A DNA stretch of 64,000 nucleotides from an uncultured Chitinophagaceae bacterium (GTDB lineage Bacteria; Bacteroidota; Bacteroidia; Chitinophagales; Chitinophagaceae): the NCBI GenBank assembly GCA_937958995.1, contig CALGAP010000011.1, positions 124,001 to 188,000 of the forward strand, given 5' to 3'. Below, in pieces: positions 51,111 through 59,399 of this stretch (within the stretch, counting starts at the first letter, position 1; each line of letters starts with the position of its first letter). The notes under the pieces are model-generated. The model saw only the letters and a program-made list of their open reading frames with translations, searched no databases and was not told where the DNA came from. Made by a program: the position numbers and the translations under genes.

Positions 51111-51956
51111 CTATACTTCTTTTTCTTTCAGCCTGAAATAAGTGGCCGTCCAGAATATGGGTAAAAAGCCATACATCGCGAGGTATTTCGATACCACTCC
51201 CACCCAGTCTGGCAACCTGACGCCTCTCACCTCGGTGGCTCCCTCCTCGTATATGGCGTAAGAAAACAAGCCTTGGTGAAACCAGCCATCGGGCAACAGG
51301 CCATTGAGTACGGTGCCGATCAGGAGCACACCAAACAGGAACAAGAGCAACAACACAATACAGGTTTTGATAAAACTGTATGAAGGGAAATAAACAGAAC
51401 CCAACAGGAATGCCGATTGCACGTTGAAATATATTACCAGGAAATAAAGATATAATGGCGTTCCACCGTGATTGTAGCCAAGGGGTTGGGTGAAAACATT
51501 AAACATGCGCTTTTCATAAATCAAACCTGCCTGCCTGCGCGCTTCGGAACTGCTCTCAATACCGTTGGCAATACTGATCATAATGAAATCTACCAGGTAA
51601 AAGATCAATGTATAGCAGACAAAGAACAGGATGACAGCGTAAAACAAGCCGGTTAATAATTTTTCGAAATGCGATGCCGGTACCGATAAGAAATGCATGG
51701 CCCGCGGCCCCGATGACAGATCGGCGAAGAAAAGGCTGGCATAAAGACACCCGGCAATAGCCATACCGATATAGTAGGTGGCCACCTGCATTTCTTCGGG
51801 ATAAGGATTGCGGGGCTCGAGCAGCAATACAAATGAATACCAGATCACCATCAGCGCCAGCATGGCCGCCAGCGATAAAGTGTATTTCTTGCTGTTCTCG
51901 CTCCAATGTTTTCCAACTAACAATAGCCAGCGTTTAAAATCAAACACCTGGTTCAT
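51111..51956 (-). CDS. ABC transporter membrane subunit
   Basis: 281 aa from the ATG at 51956, 10 bases after the stop of the upstream ATPase; an earlier in-frame ATG at 51998 would lie inside that gene. Membrane segments include YTLSLAAMLALMVIWYSFVL, IGMAIAGCLYASLFFADL, GLFYAVILFFVCYTLIFYLV and CIVLLLLFLFGVLLIGTVL. It is not obviously of the standard ABC-2 family but is placed as the partner of the ATPase at 51967-52800. This is the usual layout of YtrA-regulated operons. Confidence 0.8.
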   Translation of the reverse strand: MNQVFDFKRWLLLVGKHWSENSKKYTLSLAAMLALMVIWYSFVLLLEPRNPYPEEMQVATYYIGMAIAGCLYASLFFADLSSGPRAMHFLSVPASHFEKLLTGLFYAVILFFVCYTLIFYLVDFIMISIANGIESSSEARRQAGLIYEKRMFNVFTQPLGYNHGGTPLYLYFLVIYFNVQSAFLLGSVYFPSYSFIKTCIVLLLLFLFGVLLIGTVLNGLLPDGWFHQGLFSYAIYEEGATEVRGVRLPDWVGVVSKYLAMYGFLPIFWTATYFRLKEKEV

Positions 51957-51966
51957 TATTTGTTTT

Positions 51967-52800
51967 TTAACGGTTAAAGACTGATTCAATTGATTCACGT
52001 TTCAGGATGATGGCCTTATACAACAACTCCAGGTCCAGCTTGCTTTCCTCGCCTTCGGTATTGGCGGTAATGATGGCATTGCCGCGCAACGACGACTCAC
52101 TATACAAAGCATCTCTCACTTCTTCACTATCGAATGAAATGCGGAATGATAATTTGCGCGTGATCGCTTCAATAGTCTGATCAAACAATATATGTCCCTG
52201 GTCGATGATGGTGATGCGGTCGATCAGGTTTTCGAGATCCTTCACCTGGTGCGTGCTGATGATGATGCATTTGTTGTCGTCAAGACTTCCCGCCATCACT
52301 TTCCTGAACTGACTTTTGCTCATGATATCGAGACCATTCGTGGGTTCGTCCATCAGCAGCACGGCCGCATTGCTGGCCAGGCCAAAACTGATCAGTACTT
52401 TCTTCTTCTGACCATAGCTCATGCGCAGAAAACTGTTGTCGCGCGGAATTTCAAATTCGGTGATATAACGCTCAAACTGTTCCCTGTCGAAGCGCGGGTA
52501 AAACGGCGCGTAATATTTCAACAACTGTTCCAGCGGGATATCAGGGAAATACAGTTCTTCAGGCACCATAAACACTTCCTGCAAGAAGGCGGGCTTGCGT
52601 TCGCCGGGAGTATAGTTCAGCACATTGATCTTACCCTGGTCGGGAAACAGCATGCCGGCGATATTGCGCAGCAGGGTTGACTTCCCCGTGCCGTTCTTAC
52701 CCAGCAGTCCGTATATATGTCCCGGCTGCAGCTTCAGGGAAAGTCCGGTGAAGACTTTCTTTTTCTTATAAGCAAAGTGCAGGTTTTGAATATCGATCAT
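51967..52800 (-). CDS. ABC transporter ATP-binding protein
   Basis: 277 aa. Walker A GLLGKNGTGKSTLLRN (about residues 31-46), signature-like LRMSYGQKKKV, Walker B AAVLLMDEPTNGLD and switch His in IISTHQVKDLEN. It is the first gene of the operon at 48.3-52.8 kb, directly behind the promoter-operator. YtrB-like ATPases of this type respond to cell-envelope antibiotics in Firmicutes; a similar stress role here is an inference. Confidence 0.92.
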   Translation of the reverse strand: MIDIQNLHFAYKKKKVFTGLSLKLQPGHIYGLLGKNGTGKSTLLRNIAGMLFPDQGKINVLNYTPGERKPAFLQEVFMVPEELYFPDIPLEQLLKYYAPFYPRFDREQFERYITEFEIPRDNSFLRMSYGQKKKVLISFGLASNAAVLLMDEPTNGLDIMSKSQFRKVMAGSLDDNKCIIISTHQVKDLENLIDRITIIDQGHILFDQTIEAITRKLSFRISFDSEEVRDALYSESSLRGNAIITANTEGEESKLDLELLYKAIILKRESIESVFNR

Positions 52801-52813
52801 GCTCGGTGTTTTA

Positions 52814-52867
52814 GTGTACTACTTTAATAGTACACGCAAACATAGGGGATTTTTTTGGAACGCCAAA
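52814..52867 (-). promoter_or_regulatory. Promoter with GntR (YtrA-type) operator
   Basis: On the minus strand TTTG (52867-52864), 19 bases, then TATGTTTG (52844-52837) form a full Bacteroidota promoter. One base later begins GTGTACTA-N6-TAGTACAC (52835-52814), a perfect 8-bp inverted repeat covering the transcription start. It ends 13 bases before the ATG. Binding there would block initiation, as expected for the YtrA-type regulator encoded in the operon. Confidence 0.8.
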
Positions 52868-53024
52868 ACTTTACCCAGATTTTTTGGATTCCTTATCCCT
52901 GTCTGATCCGTGATCCCCAATAAAATACGCGACATTTCATCCATTTCATCATTTAAAAACTATTGTTCGTAAATTGCCCGCCAATCGCTTGAATTAGAAA
53001 AAACTACGAGAACAAATCTCTTTT

Positions 53025-55367
53025 ATGAAGAAAGAACTCAGGATAGAACAGGCCCTGGAGTATCATTCCAAAGGAAGGCCGGGAAAGATTGAGGTAATTC
53101 CTACCAAGAATGCCAAGACCCAGCACGATCTTTCGCTCGCCTATTCACCCGGCGTGGCGGAGCCATGCAAAGAAATTCATAAGAATCCCGAACTGGTATA
53201 TAAATACACGGCCAAGGGCAACCTGGTGGCAGTGATCAGTAATGGTACCGCTGTGCTCGGGCTCGGCGATATTGGTCCCGAAGCCGGTAAACCCGTGATG
53301 GAAGGAAAAGGTGTGTTGTTTAAAATATTTGCAGATATCGACGTATTTGATATCGAGATCAATGAAAAAGATCCCGAAAAATTTGTCCAGATCGTAAAAG
53401 CGCTGGAACCCACTTTTGGCGGCATCAACCTCGAAGACATCAAAGCCCCCGAGTGCTTTTATATAGAGCGTGAACTGCGCAAGCAGATGAAGATACCCGT
53501 GATGCACGACGACCAGCACGGCACCGCCATCATCAGCGCCGCCGCCCTGCTGAACGCGCTTGAACTGCAAAAGAAAAAAATCGATAAGGCAAGATTCGTG
53601 GTGAATGGTGCCGGTGCAGCGGCTATTGCCTGTATCAAACTGTACGAAGCCCTCGGTGCAAAGCGCGAAAACTTCATGGTGTTCGACAGTAAAGGTCTGA
53701 TTCATGCCGGTCGCACCGACCTGGACGATCTGAAGAAAGAATTCATTTACCAGGGCGAAGCGGTGACGCTGGAGCAGGCCCTCGACGGCTGCGACGTGTT
53801 TATTGGTCTCAGCAAAGGCAATGTGCTCACACAGGATATGGTGAAGAAGATGGCGAAAAACCCGATCGTGTTCGCCATGGCCAACCCCGACCCCGAAATA
53901 AGCTATGAAGATGCTACGGCGGCGCGCAAAGACATTATTATGGCAACGGGACGAAGCGATTATCCCAACCAGGTAAACAATGTGCTCGGCTTCCCCTTCA
54001 TTTTCCGCGGTGCGCTGGATGTGCGTGCCACGCAGATCAACGAAGAAATGAAACTGGCGGCCGTACATGCGCTCGCCAAACTGGCCCGTGAATCTGTACC
54101 CGATATCGTGAACATCGCCTACAATGAACAAAACCTCTCATTCGGTCCTTCCTATATCATTCCCAAACCCATTGACCCGCGCCTGCTCTCTACCGTAGCG
54201 CCCGCAGTGGCCAAAGCGGCCATTGACAGTGGCGTGGCGCAGTCCAAGATCGACAACTGGGAAGCCTATGCGATAGAGCTCGACAAACGCCTCGGGCTCG
54301 ATAACCAGTTGATGCGCGTGTTGGGCAATAAGGCAAGACAGGATCCCAAACGCATTGTATTTGCCGAAGCCGATAACCAGAAAATATTGAAAGCCGCGCA
54401 GATCGCTTTCGAAGAAGGTATTGCCTACCCCATATTGCTGGGCGATGAAAAAAAAATCAGGTCTATTGCGCAGCAGCATAATATCGATATAGAAGGCATG
54501 CCCATCATTGACCCGCGCGATGATGCGAATGAAGAGAAAAGAAAAAAATTCGGCGACATATTTTTCAAGAAAAGACAACGCAAGGGCATCAACTTGTACG
54601 AGAGCCTGAAGATGATGAAAGACCGCAACTATTTCGGGTGCATGATGGTGGAGACAGGTGAAGCCGATGGTTTGATCTCGGGTCTTACCCGCAACTATGC
54701 AGAAGCTATACGTCCGGCACTGCAGGTGATCGGCACCGAAGAAGACGTGCAAAAAATTGCGGGCATGTACCTGTTGCTCACCAAGCGCGGTCCCTTATTC
54801 CTGGCCGATACAACCGTAAACTTCAACCCCACCGCAGAAGAACTGGCCGATATCACGATGATGGTGGCGAGAGAAGTGCGCAATTTCAATCTCACTCCGC
54901 GCATTGCTATGCTGAGCTATTCCAACTTCGGCAGCAGTGCTTCACCGGAAGCCAAACTGGTGGCGCGGGCAAAAGATATTGTGAAGCAAAAAAATCCCTA
55001 TCTCGTCATAGATGGTGAAATGCAGGCGAGCCTGGCATTTAACCAGGAAATTCTGCGCGACAATTACCCCTTCAGCGAGCTGGTAGACCAGGAAGTAAAC
55101 ACGCTGATTTTCCCCAACCTGGCCGCCGGCAATATTGCCTATAACCTGATGAAGGAAATTGGTGGCGCCGATGCCATCGGGCCCATATTGCTGGGAATGA
55201 AAAAACCCGTGCACGTATTGCAACTGGGCAGCTCAGTGAGAAGTATCTATAATATGGCATTGATTGCCGTAATAGATGCCCAGATCAAGTGCAAAGCCTC
55301 GGTGCAGGATGACGTAAAAAAATCGCACTGGTGGAAACGCGACCGTAAAGAAGGCAAAGAAGCCTGA
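53025..55367 (+). CDS. maeB: NADP-dependent malic enzyme fused to a phosphotransacetylase-like domain
   Basis: 780 aa, the MaeB architecture. The malic-enzyme part (about residues 1-430) has AYSPGVAEPCKEI, GNGTAVLGLGDIG-type text (here SNGTAVLGLGDIG), VMHDDQHGTAIISAAALL and the Rossmann VVNGAGAAAIACIKLY. The C-terminal 340 residues are a phosphate acetyl/butyryltransferase-like domain (AQIAFEEGIAYPILLGDEKK, VETGEADGLISGLTRNY) that usually regulates rather than catalyses. It decarboxylates malate to pyruvate with NADPH formation. Between 52870 and 53024 the DNA carries only one ATCCGTGAT repeat unit (52906-52914). Confidence 0.95.
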   Translation: MKKELRIEQALEYHSKGRPGKIEVIPTKNAKTQHDLSLAYSPGVAEPCKEIHKNPELVYKYTAKGNLVAVISNGTAVLGLGDIGPEAGKPVMEGKGVLFKIFADIDVFDIEINEKDPEKFVQIVKALEPTFGGINLEDIKAPECFYIERELRKQMKIPVMHDDQHGTAIISAAALLNALELQKKKIDKARFVVNGAGAAAIACIKLYEALGAKRENFMVFDSKGLIHAGRTDLDDLKKEFIYQGEAVTLEQALDGCDVFIGLSKGNVLTQDMVKKMAKNPIVFAMANPDPEISYEDATAARKDIIMATGRSDYPNQVNNVLGFPFIFRGALDVRATQINEEMKLAAVHALAKLARESVPDIVNIAYNEQNLSFGPSYIIPKPIDPRLLSTVAPAVAKAAIDSGVAQSKIDNWEAYAIELDKRLGLDNQLMRVLGNKARQDPKRIVFAEADNQKILKAAQIAFEEGIAYPILLGDEKKIRSIAQQHNIDIEGMPIIDPRDDANEEKRKKFGDIFFKKRQRKGINLYESLKMMKDRNYFGCMMVETGEADGLISGLTRNYAEAIRPALQVIGTEEDVQKIAGMYLLLTKRGPLFLADTTVNFNPTAEELADITMMVAREVRNFNLTPRIAMLSYSNFGSSASPEAKLVARAKDIVKQKNPYLVIDGEMQASLAFNQEILRDNYPFSELVDQEVNTLIFPNLAAGNIAYNLMKEIGGADAIGPILLGMKKPVHVLQLGSSVRSIYNMALIAVIDAQIKCKASVQDDVKKSHWWKRDRKEGKEA

Positions 55368-55476
55368 CCGCTTACACCGAATGTTGTACTTTTATGGATT
55401 AAAAGGCGTTATTAAGCAATAAATACTGAATTAGTTACGCTATTATTGTAGTTAATAATTGCCGTATTAACCCATC

Positions 55477-56223
55477 ATGACATTATTTACAGAATTCGGC
55501 CGGTACCTGTTGATGATCAAGGGCATGTTCTCCAGGCCTGAAAATGGCAGAATGTATTGGAAAGAACTGATGCATCAATGCTCCGAGATTGGTATCGGGT
55601 CGCTGGGCATCGTGGTGATCATTTCGGTGTTCATGGGAGCGGTGTCTACGCTGCAAACAAGCTACCAACTGGTCAGTAACCTCATTCCGCGTTCCACCAT
55701 CGCCCAGATTGTGCGCGACACGGTAATATTGGAATTTGCCCCTACCCTTGTATGTATAGTGCTGGCCGGTGTGGTGGGCAGCAAGATAGCCAGCGAGCTG
55801 GGCAATATGCGCGTGAGCGAGCAGATAGATGCGCTGGAAATAATGGGCATCAACACCAAAGCATATCTCGTAATGCCGAAAATAATTGCCGCGCTCATTA
55901 TGATACCGCTGCTGGTAGTAATTTCTGCAGCATTGGGCATCTGGGGTGGAAGACTGGCAGGTGTGATGGCAGGCGTGATTGCTCCGAATATTTACGACAA
56001 AGGCCTGGTACAGGATTTTAAACCATACAATGTATTCTTTGCCCTGGTGAAGGGATACACTTTTGCCTACATCATTTCCAGCATTTCGGCCTATTATGGT
56101 TATTTTGTAAAAGGAGGTGCGCTGGAAATCGGCCGCTCAAGCACCAGGGCCGTGGTGGTTAGTTGCGTGGCCATTCTTTTTGCCGACTATATACTGGCCG
56201 CATTGTTACTGGATACAGAATGA
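55477..56223 (+). CDS. MlaE family lipid ABC transporter permease
   Basis: 248 aa with about five membrane segments and the MlaE core: GIVVIISVFMGAVSTLQTSY, FAPTLVCIVLAGVVGSKIAS, ELGNMRVSEQIDALEIMGIN and LVVISAALGIWGGRLAGVMA. It is the permease of a phospholipid transport system keeping outer-membrane asymmetry. Its stop overlaps the ATPase start as ATGA. No MlaD-type substrate-binding gene follows within the window. Confidence 0.92.
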   Translation: MTLFTEFGRYLLMIKGMFSRPENGRMYWKELMHQCSEIGIGSLGIVVIISVFMGAVSTLQTSYQLVSNLIPRSTIAQIVRDTVILEFAPTLVCIVLAGVVGSKIASELGNMRVSEQIDALEIMGINTKAYLVMPKIIAALIMIPLLVVISAALGIWGGRLAGVMAGVIAPNIYDKGLVQDFKPYNVFFALVKGYTFAYIISSISAYYGYFVKGGALEIGRSSTRAVVVSCVAILFADYILAALLLDTE

Positions 56224-57017
56224 TTGAAGTAAAAAATATACGCAAAGGATTTGGTGATAAAATCGTCATCGACGACGTATCTGCCGTAATGGAAGCCGGC
56301 AAGTGCAATCTTATTATCGGTGCCAGCGGCAGCGGTAAGACTGTCTTCATGAAATGTATCGTAGGCCTGTTCAAACCCGACAGCGGAGAAATATTATACA
56401 ATGGCAGGAATTATATTGAAATGACCAACGAGGAGCGCAAGGAAATACGCCAGCAGATCGGTATGCTGTTCCAGGGCTCCGCGCTGTTCGACAGCCAGAC
56501 GGTGGAAGAAAACATCATGTTTCCGCTGAACATGTTTACCAAAGATCCCTACCACAAAAAGCTGAAGCGTGTAAACGAGGTGCTGGAGCGGGTGAACCTG
56601 AAAGACGTGAACAAAAAATTCCCCGCCGAGCTGAGTGGTGGTATGAAAAAACGCGTGGGTATTGCGCGCGCCATCGTGCTGAACCCGAAATATCTTTTCT
56701 GCGACGAGCCCAACTCGGGCCTCGACCCGCAGACTTCGCTGGTTATAGACAAACTGATCAAAGAAATAACTACCGAATTCAATATTACCACGCTGGTGAA
56801 CACCCACGATATGAACAGCGTGATGGAAATAGGCGATCATATCATTTACATGTACCAGGGCAGAAAAGAATGGGAAGGAAATAACAAAGAAATCATCTTC
56901 AGCAAGAACGAGCGCCTCAACGAATTCATCTTTGCATCAGAGTTTTTGAAAGACGCCAAAGACATGCGTATGCTGGAGCATACCGGCAAGATCAATGGCG
57001 ACCGAAACATTTCATAG
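56220..57017 (+). CDS. MlaF family ABC transporter ATP-binding protein
   Basis: 265 aa from the ATG at 56220 (MIEVKNIRKGFGDK), chosen because it forms the ATGA overlap with the permease; an in-frame ATG 57 bases earlier would lie inside that gene. Walker A IIGASGSGKTVFMK, Q-loop GMLFQGSALFDSQTV (an MlaF hallmark), signature AELSGGMKKRVGIARA and Walker B YLFCDEPNSGLDPQ. With the preceding permease it forms the Mla-type transporter core. The MCE protein must be encoded elsewhere. Confidence 0.94.
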   Translation: MIEVKNIRKGFGDKIVIDDVSAVMEAGKCNLIIGASGSGKTVFMKCIVGLFKPDSGEILYNGRNYIEMTNEERKEIRQQIGMLFQGSALFDSQTVEENIMFPLNMFTKDPYHKKLKRVNEVLERVNLKDVNKKFPAELSGGMKKRVGIARAIVLNPKYLFCDEPNSGLDPQTSLVIDKLIKEITTEFNITTLVNTHDMNSVMEIGDHIIYMYQGRKEWEGNNKEIIFSKNERLNEFIFASEFLKDAKDMRMLEHTGKINGDRNIS

Positions 57018-57038
57018 CGGCATAATCCTTAAATCTCC

Positions 57039-57046
57039 TATTTTTG
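57039..57046 (+). promoter_or_regulatory. -7 element TATTTTTG of sucD
   Basis: Exact TAnnTTTG match 22 bases before the sucD ATG. Confidence 0.6.
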
Positions 57047-57068
57047 CCCAACTTTTTAAATTTCCGCT

Positions 57069-57944
57069 ATGAGTATTTTAGTGAATAAGCAATCCAAAAT
57101 TTTAGTGCAAGGCTTTACCGGTACTGAAGGTACATTTCATGCCACTCAAATGATTGAATATGGAACTAACGTAGTGGGCGGCGTTACGCCTGGCAAGGGC
57201 GGCACCTTACATCTCGACAGGCCAGTGTTCAATACCGTAGCGGAAGCAGTAAAAGAAACAGGAGCCAACGTTTCCATCATATTTGTTCCCCCCGCCTTTG
57301 CAGCCGACGCCATTATGGAAGCTGCTGAATCAGGCATTGCCCTGGTGGTTTGTATCACCGAAGGCATTCCCGTGCAGGATATGGTAAAGGCAAAGCACTA
57401 CCTGCAGGGCACAAGGACCAGGCTGATAGGCCCCAACTGTCCAGGCGTGATCACAGCCGACGAGTGCAAGGTGGGTATTATGCCCGGCTTTGTCTTCAAG
57501 AAGGGAAAAATCGGCATCGTTTCCAAATCGGGCACGCTCACTTACGAAGCGGCCGACCAGGTGGCTAAGGCCGGACTGGGCGTGAGCACTGCCGTAGGTA
57601 TTGGCGGCGACCCCATCATTGGCACTACTACCAAAGAAGCGCTGGAAATGTTTATGAACGATCCCGACACCGAGGGCGTGGTGATGATCGGCGAAATCGG
57701 CGGCGGCATGGAAGCCGAAGCTGCCCGCTGGTATAAGGATAATGCTAAAAAACCCGTGGTGGGCTTTATTGCGGGCCAGACTGCTCCTCCCGGACGCCGT
57801 ATGGGTCATGCCGGTGCTATCGTGGGCGGCGCCGATGATACCGCAGCAGCCAAAATGAAGATCATGGCTGAATGCGGCATCAACGTCGTATCAAGCCCGG
57901 CTGATATCGGTAAGACCATGGCCGATGTTCTCCGCAAAAAATAG
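57069..57944 (+). CDS. sucD: Succinyl-CoA ligase, alpha subunit
   Basis: 291 aa. CoA-binding Rossmann domain at the start (KILVQGFTGTEGTFHATQMI), GGVTPGKGGT, then the ligase domain with GIVSKSGTLTYEAADQV, the conserved Gly-rich GEIGGGMEAEAARW and the active-site His in GRRMGHAGAIVGG. It makes succinate and ATP (or GTP) from succinyl-CoA in the TCA cycle. The beta subunit gene is not adjacent. It is convergent with the DUF4476 gene with no base between the stop codons. Confidence 0.96.
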   Translation: MSILVNKQSKILVQGFTGTEGTFHATQMIEYGTNVVGGVTPGKGGTLHLDRPVFNTVAEAVKETGANVSIIFVPPAFAADAIMEAAESGIALVVCITEGIPVQDMVKAKHYLQGTRTRLIGPNCPGVITADECKVGIMPGFVFKKGKIGIVSKSGTLTYEAADQVAKAGLGVSTAVGIGGDPIIGTTTKEALEMFMNDPDTEGVVMIGEIGGGMEAEAARWYKDNAKKPVVGFIAGQTAPPGRRMGHAGAIVGGADDTAAAKMKIMAECGINVVSSPADIGKTMADVLRKK

Positions 57945-58703
57945 TTACTTGTAATTTTTCACATAAGCCGACAGCTGCTCCTTCGAACTACTGAAGGAAA
58001 ACACATCATATACCAGGAAGTATTCGGCTTTATCAATTGTCAGGGCATACATATGCTTTGCCAGGTCAAGCTTGCTTTCTTCATAAGAAAATAACTGCAG
58101 CAACTGCTTTACCTGCGCTGTGGTGAAACTGTAATTCTCTGCTGTCTGCTTAGCCAGTTTCAGGCGGGTGGCTTCGAAGCTTTCTCTGCGCAAGGTTTCC
58201 ACCAGGCTGGTGAAAGTCTGCGCTTTGATAGGATCAGGCAGCCTGTTATTGCCATAGCGGTCGCGGTCGTTGCGCCCATTGCGGTCGTCCCAGCGGTCGC
58301 GGTCATTGTCTCTCCTGTCAAGTGCATAATCTTCATCGCGGCCGTACGATTTCTGGTATTTATCATCCATCAAACGCTCATCGATAAAGGTCTTGCCAAA
58401 ACGGTTGATCACAATGTCAACATGGTAATTTGCTTTCAATTTGATCTTGCCGTTATAGATCAGTCTCCGCGAACCAAGCGGAGAATTTCCGCGCTTTTCA
58501 AACGAATACACTACTATGGTATGAGAACCGGATTTGAGGTTATCGACTATGACCAGGCGATCATTTCCATAATTTTTCCCATCTATTTCCACCTGAATAT
58601 CTTGTACGCCGAGGTGAGTAACGCTTATTTTACCATCAAACAAGCCGGCAAACGAAAGCAGGCTGAGGGTCAAAAAAAGCAACAGGGTAGCAAATTTTTT
58701 CAT
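57945..58703 (-). CDS. Secreted DUF4476 domain protein
   Basis: 252 aa with a signal peptide (FATLLLFLTLSLLSFAG). The first domain is beta-sandwich-like, PEGA-type (VQVEIDGKNYGNDRLVIVDN-like pattern; SGSHTIVVYSFEKRG). A low-complexity Asp/Arg/Asn-rich linker follows near residues 120-155 (DRRDNDRDRWDDRNGRNDRD), then a C-terminal DUF4476 helical domain (FTSLVETLRRESFEATRLKL, LLQLFSYEESKLDLAKHMY). The function of the family is unknown. Its first domain resembles the whole of the next protein upstream (58826-59245). Confidence 0.85.
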   Translation of the reverse strand: MKKFATLLLFLTLSLLSFAGLFDGKISVTHLGVQDIQVEIDGKNYGNDRLVIVDNLKSGSHTIVVYSFEKRGNSPLGSRRLIYNGKIKLKANYHVDIVINRFGKTFIDERLMDDKYQKSYGRDEDYALDRRDNDRDRWDDRNGRNDRDRYGNNRLPDPIKAQTFTSLVETLRRESFEATRLKLAKQTAENYSFTTAQVKQLLQLFSYEESKLDLAKHMYALTIDKAEYFLVYDVFSFSSSKEQLSAYVKNYK

Positions 58704-58770
58704 AGCAAATGATATTGGGTTTAGGCATTTTTAACGGGAAAAATGGTTGAATGTTGTACCCCCCGGGCGC

Positions 58771-58799
58771 AAAAAAGCCCTTCCCGGGAGGGGAAGGGC
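58771..58799 (-). terminator. Terminator of the small secreted protein gene
   Basis: On the minus strand GCCCTTCCC (58799-58791), a 5-nt loop and GGGAAGGGC (58785-58777) form a perfect 9-bp stem followed by six U. Confidence 0.85.
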
Positions 58800-58825
58800 A
58801 CTATAGTCGGTTAACGAAAAAGGTT

Positions 58826-59245
58826 TTATTTGTGCCAGTTGCGATCGCGCCGGCCGCGGCCGGGACCATCATCGTAATGCCTGTCGCGATTGCCGCGTCC
58901 GCGCTGCCTGTCGACAGATACACGCCCGTTGCGGTCGATGATCACGCGGGTTGATGTACCGGGGCTCACATACACCCTGCTGTTATACATCAGTTTCCCG
59001 CGTGTGCTTCCAAAAAGTCCCCGTTTTGCCTGCTTGCGGTATACTTTTACCTCGTGATAACCGGGCCGCAGTCCGCCGATCATTACATGATCGTCGCGGT
59101 CGTGAACAACGCGGCCATCCACCACCACCATCACATTATGCCTGCTGAAATTGGTGATGCGCAGGTTACCCGCGGGCGGGTTGGCGTAGGCAACGCTCAG
59201 CAACGTAAACAGACTGGCAACTGTCAATGAAAAAACCTTTTTCAT
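58826..59245 (-). CDS. Small secreted PEGA-like basic protein
   Basis: 139 aa from the ATG at 59245, which begins a signal peptide (KKVFSLTVASLFTLLSVAYA); the in-frame ATG at 59371 would add 42 residues and displace the signal. A PEGA-like domain (NVMVVVDGRVVHDRDDHVMI, LRPGYHEVKVYRKQ, GKLMYNSRVYVSPG) is followed by an Arg/Asp/Gly-rich tail. It resembles the first domain of the DUF4476 protein downstream and is probably a paralogue. AGGAGG lies about 10 bases before the ATG, an unusual Shine-Dalgarno match in this DNA. Confidence 0.75.
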   Translation of the reverse strand: MKKVFSLTVASLFTLLSVAYANPPAGNLRITNFSRHNVMVVVDGRVVHDRDDHVMIGGLRPGYHEVKVYRKQAKRGLFGSTRGKLMYNSRVYVSPGTSTRVIIDRNGRVSVDRQRGRGNRDRHYDDGPGRGRRDRNWHK

Positions 59246-59353
59246 AAAAAATAATCCTCCTGTAGCGAACAAAATCGAATGTTGTGCCACGAACTGTGAA
59301 AATGCGATAACATAAGAAGCTTTAACTTCCCGTGCTGAAAAGGATTTATGAAA

Positions 59354-59361
59354 TACCTTCG
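59354..59361 (+). promoter_or_regulatory. -7-like element TACCTTCG of the alpha-2-macroglobulin gene
   Basis: TAnnTTCG variant 38 bases before the ATG at 59400. It lies inside the region just upstream of the divergent small secreted protein gene. Confidence 0.4.
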
Positions 59362-59399
59362 TGGTCGGCATCAGAGGTACGAGTTTAAAAACAAGCAGA

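Noticed and set aside
53145..54131. Long open frame (about 330 codons) on the minus strand
   Set aside because: Opposite the malic enzyme; His/Phe/Gly-rich with no domain. A shadow of the conserved coding strand.
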